A stretch of 64,000 nt of DNA. Source: Leishmania martiniquensis. Its lineage: Eukaryota > Euglenozoa > Kinetoplastea > Trypanosomatida > Trypanosomatidae. The stretch lies in assembly GCF_017916325.1 (NCBI RefSeq), contig NC_090170.1, positions 740,001 through 804,000 on the forward strand, written 5' to 3'. Position 1 is the stretch's first letter. Each line of letters begins with the position of its first letter. Shown piece by piece: positions 46,901 to 54,488 of this stretch. Made by a program: the position numbers and the translations under genes. The notes under the pieces were generated by a model that worked only from the letters and a program-made list of their open reading frames with translations, ran no database searches and was not told the DNA's origin.

Positions 46901-49118
46901 CTTGCAGGTGCGCTTTCAGTACGTCACCGAGAATCGCGCCGTCAAACGCTTCCCAGTTACTTTCGCTGCGGCGACTCCCGCCGCACCGACGCTGCGCGAT
47001 GGCGCATACCTGTCGTGCTGCATCGAGTTCAACGAGGCGACACACACGGACGTGGTGTACGCCTGCCAGGCCACGATTGGGCGGGCCATTGCTGCGGATG
47101 TGGCTTTGGTGCGGGTGCACCACACGAGGGACCGCTTCTTGCAAGTGGCGCGTCAGCTTCTCTCCGCGCCCAAGGGAGTCGCGGTTGTGTCGACCGCGCT
47201 ACCTCGGCGGGTGGAGGTCTCCAGGGGGAGTGGCCAAAGCGCTGCAGCTGTCTCGGCACCGCCACCGCCGCCGTCTTCGTCGGAGTTGCTTCGGTTCAAG
47301 CTAGAGCTGGAGGGCACCACCTTAGATGCAATGCCGGTGCATGAGTTGAATCAACTGCTGCTTTCTGAAACGGTGGAAGCGATCGACGCAGTGGTCTCAC
47401 CGTGGCCTCAGGCAGCCTCTCCATCGCGGAAATCGATAGCTCGCGCGGCGGCCACCGCGTACGATGTGTTCCACTCCGCCGCAATTCTCAGTGCCGCGCT
47501 CGTGCGCCGGCTGCGGTCTGTTCTTGTGCTCTTTACCACCCGTCGCCAGGCGATGGTGCGACTCAGCGGCGACAAGCTGATGCTGTGTTTTACAGCTAAC
47601 CAGATCCCGTCTCGCAGCGATATCGCTGCAGAAATCACCCGCACACTAGCGCAAGAGGAGTGCGACACATACCGGCGGCGGCTGGCGGAAGTGTACGAGA
47701 TGATGACCCAGCGGATGACGGCGTACCTGCCGCAGGCGAGGCTTGTCGTGGATCTAGAGGTAATACAGCAGCTTGCCGGCGATGAAGCCCACATGCTTTC
47801 CGCGATGCGACTGCTGGTGCATCAGCAGAGCGAGTGGGTGCTGCAGCGGCTTGTGGAGGGGGTAAGCATTGGGTGGGACACGGAGCTTGGTGCCGTGGTG
47901 CGGCGTCATGTGCGGCAAGTGACGCTTACCTTGGAACCCGGCCTCTACGGCTCCTGCTACCTTTCACCTGATGGCATTTTTGCGTACTATTGCCCCTTAC
48001 TGTGCCTGGAGCGGCAGCCGCCTGGTGCGCTGACGCCATCCTCTCTCCCCTCATGGCAGCTTCTGAGTTCCCAGCACATTGCGTCGCTGCTGCTCATGCA
48101 GTTGGCGGTCTGCGAACCACAGGTGCTTCGGCTTGTGGATCGGGAGCGTAGCGCGGCGTGCTGGACTACCGCGCGCCGCATCCCGCGCCGCATCTTTCCT
48201 GGAAGCCCCGTCCTCATTGAGGTTCAGGGGCGCAATTTGTGTAATCAACCTCTGCGCCGCGGTGGGGAGGGGCTGTGGCTGATGGGTGAGGTGGGGGAGC
48301 CGCACGTTGAGGACACCGGCAGGGGGCGGTGGATGATTCGCTTTGACGCCCCGCAGCGCGCCGGCGATCATCGTCTCTTCATTCTCCTTCATGGACAGCC
48401 CATCGCGCAGTCGCCGCTGTGGTACACGGTGCGACCTGGTGTGGTGGACCTCCACCGCACACGCGTGCGCGGCACGTTTAACGCAGTGGTGATTGGGGTG
48501 CCCTTCACGGTATCTTTGCAATTCCGCGACGCCGTCGGCAATAGACTGCTCGCGCCACCCACCGGCTTGACGGTGGCGTGCGCGTCTCCTGCCTCAGTGG
48601 TGCACCTGCAGACGTGGGCGTGGCAAGGTCCCGGCACGGTCGCGGTGACGCTGCGAGTGCTACCCACGGTGTCTACCGGCACAGTGCTGACTATCCCGCT
48701 CACGCTCACTTGTCAGCTGGCTGATGCCGGCGCTGCAGCGCACGGCCCTGCTCGCTCTGCTACTGTGTCTCTCCCGGCATACACATGCGTTGATTGTGAA
48801 ACTTACCAGCATGCCTGCCGTGTGCGGCGGGGGCTCATTGCGGACAGCGGCTCTCCCACCACCCGCTCGGTACCCCTGCAGCCATCGAGCCTCTTCTTTC
48901 GCCAAGTGGTGCGACGTGCAGCACGTAAGAGGCTTGCGAGGGAAGCAGCCGCGCTCGGTGGGGCGTTGAGCTACTGCTACCCCCGCAGCGCCGCTATGAA
49001 GCATCTAGAGATGAGTACGAAGGCAGCGGTGGCGAAGAGGCCACGTAGTACAGCAACGCGCAGCGTGCCCGCCTCCGACACCGGTAGCGTGCCTGCTACT
49101 CCCACGACTACGCGATGA
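37998..49118 (+). CDS. giant ankyrin-repeat protein with C-terminal filamin repeats
   Basis: A 3,706-residue protein. The N-terminal 100 residues may hold a ubiquitin-like fold (unsure). Ankyrin repeats begin near residue 295 (LGRTLLHEAAQVGHEAAVHFLV), recur through about residue 2560, and are most regular at 2097-2156 (GRTALMLAAAHGHRAAVEVLLAANADV). Spacers between blocks are long, so many repeats are degenerate or separated. Residues 2630-3390 are a region I cannot assign. Residues about 3400-3479 match a filamin/ABP280 repeat (GSPVLIEVQGRNL... VEDTGRGRWMIRFDAPQRAGDHRLFILLHGQPIAQSPL). A second, looser copy follows at about 3489-3575 (GVPFTVSLQFRDAVGN). The tail is Arg/Thr/Ser-rich. This suggests a scaffold, perhaps cytoskeletal. 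The start is the ATG at 37998; upstream the frame opens from GTG only. Confidence 0.85.
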   Translation: MEAPFELTPARAPILCLVCTATSCGSQLIATINVTLDTTLAEVRSVLISLATGGDGGPAAVKQAPTNVSAQQAHTIASTPLHPFDFTETFSFVHCGGCRAYARVKEVSLHVKDVLPRYPRFGVPSASLPAGERRSSSTAVLGAATLGSRQRVCSSSCTRWLPDAAPPLAVVPHRRRPKRHRSHGHHQRLSHDEEEERSMAMADVARLPQQKRYALAAIFVTPGDRSEGGLRAERVVAERLQLQLPDMRSESRVAAVSSPGLFSPTTLAAHYGRPFNVKTWCSGVTRWNGNTEDLLGRTLLHEAAQVGHEAAVHFLVSQPYIAVDAVERQSGCTALQLAVLGNHVGVAKVLLEEGGANPLITNRVGDTALHVALARRRAVLVGLLCARLRALQVPPEALQGESMRNSNGYTPVELFRLYSPSLGDLCRDGASLTAVKSLVHHYLFSPEEVTARDAFSGQSVLHAAAAGSDLDVVRYIAEDLGLAARLSVCGGPDAELLNDYRRQTPLHVAATSGDPACVQYLLHNLPASCLAQPDANGSTPLLVAMKARRWRVVELMLAQCPPGTLAAAVQDRNGFSALHIACGLGMARVAAILLKHHGAVAAQSTAAARPFSPPTLSMTADAQWGPHWENVALVRHSVLRGRLRRLEEREMKRQEQRRAAAGDSLQGSSERRNYPLVEDADPVAAAKSAHQYPYGGARRSYTPLRCALLYAVRRGNDVATVPADLLRLLCEYGALTAETPDDTRDLLFFLLTHRYDASAEPLLAWVMECCAGAVAALQRDNVLLCRFCARSDAVGVRWCVERQLCDVQARAMNPLVACAAAGDAAAAAFLIQCAGADVNATTGQGSALAVALQKGHDEVAQVLILSRAALSSRDGSWTALQQAASSSLESVVRGLLGSGFINPLDVSRVLLRTLQGLLYTSPSRRCEGLRMASYLARAYDPLASEVHPTELLHLSAAVGGFNVTLILAERLQALPRTVWAELLSTAPPPPPRPTRLIAPTLVPLTIKAPRLLPNPLTGRGGLYRPPKPFHRLVVPTVRRATIGTLLHRVKVRDVYSYAVEAGQIDLVQLLRCGLHLPPWPLRDVRGWTVTDYAMAHDSYRRAPLVALFVAAGIAPATRHGRRMLLRSRDSALMTAVHYAQQQRWKAAAASQRLTHTTSDAEEGEKHAEVAPATAALELIADTLTRLVEAPTGKEVHGECVAMVRCVLDAFVEAHHLSDFRHVPCSWLGCVVRACAAAGRLDVLRLLREYYCVDLAQSWLSHSSGSSPNAPDTHPTPLLMAVHQRQSDVVAYLLKAGCTVHVRSCPSAAMAVHVPLKHIQTSVISPLCLAAWKRDYVLLRLLLAASPPLRPEDTEEEAGRSVGDALRGLVVSARHGMQPEEEAALADCVRALATAGHPLRFASTVRIAAAKGLVHVAQALVECYGSAALLADLAASRGAEADEDAEDAAVPRTRGKLTALAYFAADVRLVPVLRSLLVERMADECNLHSWKLTTLAATAQALWRKGGRRSTCVMAAAVDYALWRGCAEGAVVLLALGFIGRGVAPALLSQCGARSSAAPVSAAALSLCLHLASVLRLWHRRCAQYRSYTVLHSAAELGYEDAVSALTAEMMGLHLPVVGPDGSGSALSYPHTRATVTAPSLYALASTHADGWRWFPCFERVELVLDPRSLYIAARDIFALIFSGFGLSQAVDRVCRHAAQHKLLGDVFSVFDSGGTPVTNADVTDSRRLGALDAEAGADDATAVTRGCAVSASFVSRQLQVKPAAFFLAGGTYVLTSMTSLTCAIAAGSLEWVHYISVQGPSLVYHRATATRVAMAADRRAAAKGHHAQLQATMSVRSRRRSWRPRQGSRCRPQHRRHHCESCFDDSTGTSAKPTLLADEVCCMDALTMCMAMLAEAHLRRHSPATAQTYEDILTFLLSWPAATPRKETINLLVIVAASLRRWPLLMTIMQLADHLYTTEQMADSDDHRQGQQRQPTPPRYLFPLLPEELPAVLARVIGSARHAMHAVARWAPKDVLIEVARHCQRSDVEAAADAQGCTSVYHALQHRQPFALQTLAALQVPMSQPCRMRQSQTPLMVAAALGRTSLVTLLLKPHRVNQRDREGRTALMLAAAHGHRAAVEVLLAANADVSLCDSCGRTAVMLAALGGYDDLAVQLVQNFCHAGDLISRQTSVLHCAAVGGCWRTTAAALKLAVPPGAQLMGGHAEASALLTLREDIDGHTPLHLAHVFGSARVLHELLRVLFSFCGEWGTAHALLARLGTHGVGAVETRLMLCDSTLQRYGWLSGVLEVNAALEEKVRHEYEQSPAARGLRVGEVAYQPVAPSLRSAESLLLWCVQAGNTVGLRVLADYNVADDCGALHVAAANGSCSVAKMLVQLEMSDPSAQDVRTGRYAFELAALYEHTECASFLLTHTALDCAALLDSYMNASDSGAMDTEGAPPERKNGHTRKGASGTPPRAGETASAACSAVPLLHVMAGHCGGKLLVQFVELTLRTAARTYVASSTRHGGVSGEQSGVEVLSLALYGALQRPAGRSRLTPLEYAIAVGDPAAVLRTVQVLQRLHEAADALKPAPSLPMRIASSGAMQFGTASALGGAAGESIVPLQSSGRAAATRTEAVLVSPSFLSWVPTLSPAVRTILFDVFGMWEVANVAGFAPPRDAASQPSPTAPPTGGRGNAHGEREQQRLQHGKDEPMTGKATARALASTQRVRFSDVRLLGISVLQHDDYCTEVLHGLFTPDHEREVLRLLLHDFPYKIRYEPESYRQCSLSTQTQLLRWLGTSLVLGTYDVTSSSGAPTTEWASAVGVERGKVADVDSIEIQVVLHRAEQFAALTGTALSHSLYLSTAQHALIVPDVMATLPSTRRTQREAWQAELRSLSARATRLLQRQAHPVIQHSAVAVDWSLSTVTTDRAASASADFDRYGAAFVRVRDALRTFIDWVSGPLQSLLAEVDADDLATAVTGVPQAGMTGLQVRFQYVTENRAVKRFPVTFAAATPAAPTLRDGAYLSCCIEFNEATHTDVVYACQATIGRAIAADVALVRVHHTRDRFLQVARQLLSAPKGVAVVSTALPRRVEVSRGSGQSAAAVSAPPPPPSSSELLRFKLELEGTTLDAMPVHELNQLLLSETVEAIDAVVSPWPQAASPSRKSIARAAATAYDVFHSAAILSAALVRRLRSVLVLFTTRRQAMVRLSGDKLMLCFTANQIPSRSDIAAEITRTLAQEECDTYRRRLAEVYEMMTQRMTAYLPQARLVVDLEVIQQLAGDEAHMLSAMRLLVHQQSEWVLQRLVEGVSIGWDTELGAVVRRHVRQVTLTLEPGLYGSCYLSPDGIFAYYCPLLCLERQPPGALTPSSLPSWQLLSSQHIASLLLMQLAVCEPQVLRLVDRERSAACWTTARRIPRRIFPGSPVLIEVQGRNLCNQPLRRGGEGLWLMGEVGEPHVEDTGRGRWMIRFDAPQRAGDHRLFILLHGQPIAQSPLWYTVRPGVVDLHRTRVRGTFNAVVIGVPFTVSLQFRDAVGNRLLAPPTGLTVACASPASVVHLQTWAWQGPGTVAVTLRVLPTVSTGTVLTIPLTLTCQLADAGAAAHGPARSATVSLPAYTCVDCETYQHACRVRRGLIADSGSPTTRSVPLQPSSLFFRQVVRRAARKRLAREAAALGGALSYCYPRSAAMKHLEMSTKAAVAKRPRSTATRSVPASDTGSVPATPTTTR
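40757..40784. repeat. perfect 11-bp inverted repeat inside the ankyrin gene
   Basis: The arm AAGCCCCTCGC (40757-40767) pairs exactly with 40774-40784 around a 6-base loop. It lies inside the coding frame and encodes SPSRRCEGL, so it must also be compatible with the protein. Confidence 0.8.
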
Positions 49119-50277
49119 GTAGCGTGACACAGGGGGGCTAGAGAGGAGGGCGCGAAGGACGTGGAGGGGTGGGGGCCGATAGCCGGCAGGATGGCACCGG
49201 ATCCGCGAGGTATGGCCGGTCGCCAGCTTTGATTCGAGTCTGTGTCTCGCCCGCATCGTTCGTTTCTGTCTACCCTCCCCCCACCCGTGCCGCTCTGCGA
49301 CTCTTTCTCTACCTCTGTGGAGTTGTGACGCTGAGGTGGATATGCTGTCCCCCTCGCACCGTGTCCTCTTCTGGTTATCTGTTCCTCCCCTTTTTGTTTT
49401 ACGCGAGAGGATTGCCGAAACGCCAGTCGCCTTTGCCTGCGAACAGCCGTTGAAGTGAGTGTCTGTGTGTGTGTGTGTGTGCCAGTGCTGAATCCTCTTT
49501 GGCGCCCATGCCGATGCGGATAAATGGCATATAGGAAAGACGTGACGCTGGATGGAGCCCGCATACGCGCGCACACACACACACATAATCGTGCGCGGCA
49601 TCCAGAGCAGCAACAGCAGCAGCAAAAAAAAAGAGGAAGTTCCCCCCACTTGAACGACATCGTGGACGTCTGTATCGGTGCCTGTGACGATGGCAAGTAT
49701 GGCGGTGAGGGCGTTCCTGGTCGAGGACCTGTTTTTTTTTCGTCTGCGGCATTGCCGTCATATTCTCTTCGTTGTCTTCCCGCTCCCGCTCCAACGTGAG
49801 CATCCCTGGCGGACACACGCGCACAGAGAGACAGACAGACACATACAGGCACCCGCGCGGGCACATGCAACACCCTCCCTCCCTCTCTCTTCCGGTGTGT
49901 GTGTGTTTCTCCTTCGAGGACTGGAAACAGACACGTAGCAGTCAATGCCGGGTAGCAGCGTCCCTTCATCTTCTCTCCCTCCCCTTTCTCGCTCATGGTT
50001 CCTCTGCTCGGGGGTCCCTTGATGACATTTCTACGTGTCTCCTTCCTGTTTGCACGTGGGCCTTCCCATTTCGCAACACATACACATACCTCCCCTTCGT
50101 TTTCCTTCACACTATCTCCGTGTGCTCTCTCCGCCGTCATCTGTGAACCCCCCGGCGTACTCGCCGTTGTACCTGGTGCGTATCCCCCTAACTTCTTTTC
50201 TGGTACGCTTCGCTCACTTGCGACCTCGCGTGCACCAATACTGAAAGTCACGTCGCACGCAGCGCAACGGAACTCAA
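49119..50277 (+). other. intergenic spacer, 1.2 kb
   Basis: No supported gene. GT tract at 49463-49481, CA tract at 49572-49584, an A-run at 49624-49632, a T-run at 49731-49740, and CA/GA-rich 49812-49850. The pyrimidine-rich stretch at 49970-50220 precedes the eL32 gene. A 424-codon antisense frame over this spacer is not protein-like. Confidence 0.6.
50246..50247 (+). promoter_or_regulatory. predicted spliced-leader acceptor AG for eL32
   Basis: First AG after the pyrimidine-rich region that ends near 50225, leaving a 5' UTR of about 30 nt. Inferred from sequence. Confidence 0.5.
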
Positions 50278-50679
50278 ATGGTCAAACCAGTGGTGACGAA
50301 GTCCGTGGTGAAGAAGCGCACGAAGCGCTTCACTCGCCACCGCTATGAGCTCTTCCCGCAGCTCAGCTCTAGCTGGCGGAAGCCGCGTGGTGAGGACTCC
50401 CCGGTCCGTCGCCGCTACAAGGGCCAGAAGGCGATGCCGAACAAGGGTTACGGTAGCGACCGCGCCACCAAGTACATCACTCCCTCGGGCTTCAAGAGCT
50501 TTCCAATCCAAAATGTGCAGGATCTCTACATGCTCGTGATGCAGAACCGCAAGTACGCTGGTGTCATTTCCCATACTGTCGGCGCCAAGTCTCGCAAGGC
50601 TATCGTCCGAAAGGCGCACGAGCTTGATGTCCGCCTACTCAATGGAGGCGCCAAGCTGCGGAAGCTGGAAAAGAACTAG
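50278..50679 (+). CDS. RPL32: 60S ribosomal protein L32 (eL32)
   Basis: A 133-residue basic protein of the eL32 family, part of the cytosolic large ribosomal subunit. Recognisable segments are VVKKRTKRFTRHRYELFPQLSSSWRKPRG (family K-R-F-RH-SD-Y----WRKP-G), the RRRYKGQKAMPNKGYGSD segment, and the C-terminal SRKAIVRKAHELDVRLLNGGAKLR. Length is that of the family (130-135). The ATG at 50278 follows a plausible splice site. Confidence 0.96.
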   Translation: MVKPVVTKSVVKKRTKRFTRHRYELFPQLSSSWRKPRGEDSPVRRRYKGQKAMPNKGYGSDRATKYITPSGFKSFPIQNVQDLYMLVMQNRKYAGVISHTVGAKSRKAIVRKAHELDVRLLNGGAKLRKLEKN

Positions 50680-52116
50680 ACACTGTCGATACCGTGCGGT
50701 GACCTGTCTGTGTGCGCTGTGTTTTGAAGTCCGCCCATTGGATGGGGAAGGGGCGTAGTCCAAGCCGAGACGACGAAGGGTGGCTGGAGATCGCAAACGA
50801 AGAAGACGGCAAACTGAAAGACGGATAGGAATGCGCGCTGGAGGACGCGGTGAGCCGAAAAGGGAAGAAGGGGGTATGGGGTGGGGGGTGGCGGGCATCC
50901 GTGCGAGAGGGACGTGAAGAGGGGGGTACCCGAAGACGCGTGCATATGCCCGTAGGCCCGTGTGCGCCCTTCCCCCTTCCCACCCCCGCCCCGCTGCCAC
51001 TTCGCTTCTGCCCATCATTTCGCTGCGTGGTGCCCGGCATGGTGCCGACTATCACGAGTTTTTGTTGGCGCTCCCTTCCCCTCACTCCGTCCCTCGTGCT
51101 CCTCAGAGCGGCAGTCTTGAGGTGGCCTTGTCTTTGTCTTCTTCGGGGCCGTCGCCCTCTTCCCCCCTTTCCCCATCCATCTAAGTGCCCTTCAACGCCC
51201 CATGCGCACGCGGAGTTCTTTTCGTCCTTTTCATTTGCGCTCATTTCCTCTCCCCCGACACACACACACAAAAAAAGAAACAAAGAGAATGCAGCCAACG
51301 AGCAGAGAACAAAAATGCCCACTTACGGCGCTCAGAAGAGGAGCTGTGAGGGAGGAAGCGGCAGCTGGGCATCTGCATGGGCGGTGGGAAGCCGCGCCGC
51401 TGGGCGATGCGTACGGTGCTCTAGTGAGCGGGCACCTCCCCCCCTCCTCCCCCCATTGATCGTAAAGCTCGAGCGGGGAGGGCGTGAGGACGCTATCAGA
51501 AGTCCTGGTTTGTATCTCTCTCTGTGTGTGTGTGTCGCCCATGACTTCCTCGGCCTAGCCTTTACTGCGGCTACCCTTTCTTCCATCAAGAGGTGGAAAG
51601 AATGGAGTCCAGCACAATCAGCCACACACACACACACAGGATTGGGCCTTGACAGACTGCCAACAAATTGCTACATTCGTTTGCGCGCTTGTCGACTCAA
51701 GACTGTGGCTGCTTTCCTCTTCGAACTCTCTTTCGACCCTTTCTCACTTTCCTTCCCTCCCCCCTGTCGTGCTTTATGGACAGTGGTGCCTTTGACTGGA
51801 TATCGACAGCACCGAAAAAAGGGTCTGCCGTTCGCTGCAGGCGGCTGCTCATGATGAAAAGCCGGCTTGGTGAGCTCTCACGTAACGGCCATAGTCACAC
51901 ATACACGCGCGCCTATACACACGCACACACGCACACGACATAATACATACATACGGGCGAAGGTGTTCAATAGTGGCGTCTCCTTGCGTTCTGCGCAGCA
52001 TCAACACCTGAGAGCAGTTGTCAACCCTCTCTTCCCTTTCTTTGTTGCGCACGAGAGGTTCGGCTTGCTGAGCCGAGTGCACGAGGCCGCATCGACACCG
52101 CTGCGCACCATAGCAG
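50680..52116 (+). other. intergenic spacer, 1.4 kb
   Basis: No supported gene. G-rich 50870-50895, CA tract at 51259-51270 running into an A-run, GT tract at 51520-51535, CA tract at 51625-51640, and CA-rich 51896-51940. A GTG-started frame of 334 codons (50850-51854) spans these tracts and is rejected. Pyrimidine-rich at 51715-51765 before the SH3 gene. Confidence 0.6.
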
Positions 52117-53574
52117 ATGGACAGTTTGCGGCAGTCGCGCAGAGAGGGACCGCAGAAAATACGCGAGCACAGCGTCGTGGAGGCAGCTCCTCGGTCGGAC
52201 TCCGACGACGACAGGATCAGCCGCGGCGCTGGCAGCCATGCTAAAAGTGACCGCACCGCCAGCGAGCTAAATACAGAGCAGTGCATTGCACTCGCCGACT
52301 ATGTCGCGCTTGACGATGATGAGATTAGCTTCAAGGCCGGTGATGTGATCAACGTAACAGGTAAGGGGTCTGCCTCCGGGTTCTGGGAGGGCTATGTAGT
52401 CACCTCAGCGTCTCCCGCGCTCGCTGCAGCTGTACATAGCGGCACAGACCACATGGGCTCCCTCTCGCACTACCTTGCCGCCCCTCTGCCTGTGTCACAC
52501 ACCCAACGGCTCTGCAGGCGCGGCCTCTTCCCGAACTGTTTCGTCACTTCCAACATGCGCTTCAAGTCGTCGTTGTTACAATACGCATTTCAGAATGTCG
52601 CGCTGTGCCTGTACGCGTACCAGGCCACTGGTGAGGAAGAACTGTCGTTCGTCGCCGGCGATGTCATCACGGCAGTGCGACCCAGCTCTTCACCGGGATG
52701 GTGGTACGGCGTCAAAAGCAGCGGACCCGCGTGGGTGGCCCCGAGTGCGTCGACGGCGTCATCCTCGCCAGCGGTCACCTCCGCCCGCTTTGCTGATCCG
52801 ATGGCCGTCACCGACTCCTCTGCTTCCGGCGCGGAGAGGAAAAAGCAGGCGACGGTGAGTGCCGCACCGCAGAGGGCTAGCAGCATGTCAAGTGGCCACG
52901 GCAAGGGCAAGGAGCTCCTTTTCCCAACAAACTTCGTGACGTGTGACGTGGTGCAGGCTAGCTTTGACTTCACCGGCCGACAGCCACACGAGCTCAGCTT
53001 CGAAGCCGGCGATATCATTCAGGTGCACCGCCGTTGGAACGACGGGTGGTGGGAGGGCTCTCTGCGCGGCCGCCGCGGCATTTTCCCGAGCAACTACACC
53101 ATTCCCAACATCACGACAACAGCGCCGCCGCTCTTTTGCGCTCGGTGCCGCACCATCTTCGCCTCGAGCATGTTCCACTCGACGTGCGCTACGTGCGCGG
53201 CGGAAGAGCGGGTGGAGGACGCCATGATGCAGGCCCTGGAAACCTACGGGCGGGGCGAAACAGCGGAGCTCGACCTCTTCGCTGGCGTCGGCATTGGCCT
53301 ACGCTCGTCGTCAGAGGGATGCTCTTTCGACGACAGCGATGTCGGCGTTGGCGGGGCCCTGAAAGAGTCTTTGTGCACGGCCAGTCACGGCAAATCGTGC
53401 GACTGCGCACGAAGATACGAAAATATCCACTCCAGCTCTACCGATGACGGGCGTATGTCTTGTCGCCACCAGCGCCGACGCGGCGGCAGTGCATCGTGCC
53501 AGTATCGCGTGCCGCTGCTCACGGAGAAGGACATGGCACTCTTGGCGTCCAGCCGGGCAAAGCCGATGGAATGA
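52117..53574 (+). CDS. triple SH3-domain protein with Cys4 zinc motif
   Basis: A 485-residue protein. Three SH3 domains are visible by their ALYDY-like, E-L-SF-GD and WW/WE motifs. SH3-1 covers residues 56-144 (ALADYVALDDDEISFKAGDVINV ... FWEGYV ... GLFPNCFV). SH3-2 covers about 161-277 (CLYAYQATGEEELSFVAGDVI ... GWWYGV ... LFPTNFV). SH3-3 covers about 277-328 (ASFDFTGRQPHELSFEAGDIIQVHRRWNDGWWEGSLRGRRGIFPSNY) and is fully canonical. SH3-1 and SH3-2 are each interrupted before the last strand by inserts of about 35 and 70 residues. A zinc-ribbon-like CARC...CATC motif follows at 341-361. The C-terminus is Ser/Arg/His-rich. The role is probably an adaptor binding Pro-rich partners, perhaps in endocytosis or cytoskeleton, by analogy only. 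The ATG at 52117 is the first in frame. Confidence 0.88.
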   Translation: MDSLRQSRREGPQKIREHSVVEAAPRSDSDDDRISRGAGSHAKSDRTASELNTEQCIALADYVALDDDEISFKAGDVINVTGKGSASGFWEGYVVTSASPALAAAVHSGTDHMGSLSHYLAAPLPVSHTQRLCRRGLFPNCFVTSNMRFKSSLLQYAFQNVALCLYAYQATGEEELSFVAGDVITAVRPSSSPGWWYGVKSSGPAWVAPSASTASSSPAVTSARFADPMAVTDSSASGAERKKQATVSAAPQRASSMSSGHGKGKELLFPTNFVTCDVVQASFDFTGRQPHELSFEAGDIIQVHRRWNDGWWEGSLRGRRGIFPSNYTIPNITTTAPPLFCARCRTIFASSMFHSTCATCAAEERVEDAMMQALETYGRGETAELDLFAGVGIGLRSSSEGCSFDDSDVGVGGALKESLCTASHGKSCDCARRYENIHSSSTDDGRMSCRHQRRRGGSASCQYRVPLLTEKDMALLASSRAKPME

Positions 53575-54488
53575 CCGGCACAGGACGTGCTACGTCTCCT
53601 CTTTTGGCTTTGCGGACGGAGGATGGGCATGAAGAGCGAGGGAGGAGGGCCTCGATGGCATAGCGATACCTCACAGGCTCCGCCTTCGTCGGGCATTCCC
53701 CCACCCTCCCTTCCCTTTCTTCTGGTGTGAAGACTCCGCAGAAGTCGCTCTAGAGAAAAAAAAGTGAGGCCGACTCTCTTTAGCACTCGACGGGTCCATC
53801 AAAGAGAGAGAGAGAGAGAAGCGCGTGAACAACAGCAACAACCAAAAATAGCAGGAGCGGGTGTGCTGCTGCCTTTGGCGCTATGCGTCTCTCTCCCTTT
53901 TGCTTTTCACCTGAAGTGTGTCGTGCTGCTTGGCGCCTCTATCTTATCATGCGCTGCTCAACATCGCGCGCGAGTTGAGAGCGGACAAAGCGTCTTCTCT
54001 GCAACCGGGATATGTCTGCCGCGCCACAAACATACACACACGCACACATACACATTACCGTTACTATTTTCGCCCGCTGGTGCTCGTGGCCGAAGGCTAC
54101 CGCTGCCTCTCGTATCCTCTCTCCTCACTACTAAGACATCCCGTACCAAGCACACGGACGCGAGGCACTCTGCGACGCACACTCGCTATGCACATATCGC
54201 CTTCATTGCCCTCTTCCTCTCTTCTTCTCCGCGTGTCCTCAACCTCACTTCGCGTCGCTTCACGTGCTCTGCGAGCAGCAGCTGAAGAGAAAGATCGCAT
54301 TGTTCTATCCACAGCGCCATAGACACCCACTCGCACGAACTCGACGGCCCAACTGCGCTCATCGCTCCCTCCCTCCCCCTTTTCGTTTTTTGATCGCGTG
54401 TCCTCGACGCCGACGGCCACACACCGAAAGGAAAGGGACATCGCATCCCCCCAACCGCGCCCTCAGCAAAGCGGAGAAGGAACACGTC
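53575..54488 (+). other. intergenic spacer
   Basis: No supported gene. AG tract at 53803-53819, CA-rich 54032-54050, pyrimidine-rich run at 54364-54391. The AG at 54429-54430 is a candidate splice acceptor for the next gene, giving a 5' UTR of about 58 nt. Confidence 0.6.
53803..53819. repeat. AG dinucleotide tract
   Basis: About eight AG units in the spacer. Confidence 0.8.

Noticed and set aside
48977..50251. 424-codon antisense frame after the ankyrin gene
   Set aside because: Composition-driven, contains translated CA/GT tracts, and runs against the direction of every supported gene.
50850..51854. 334-codon + strand frame after eL32
   Set aside because: GTG start, passes through CA and GT tracts, no domain; overlaps the expected UTRs.
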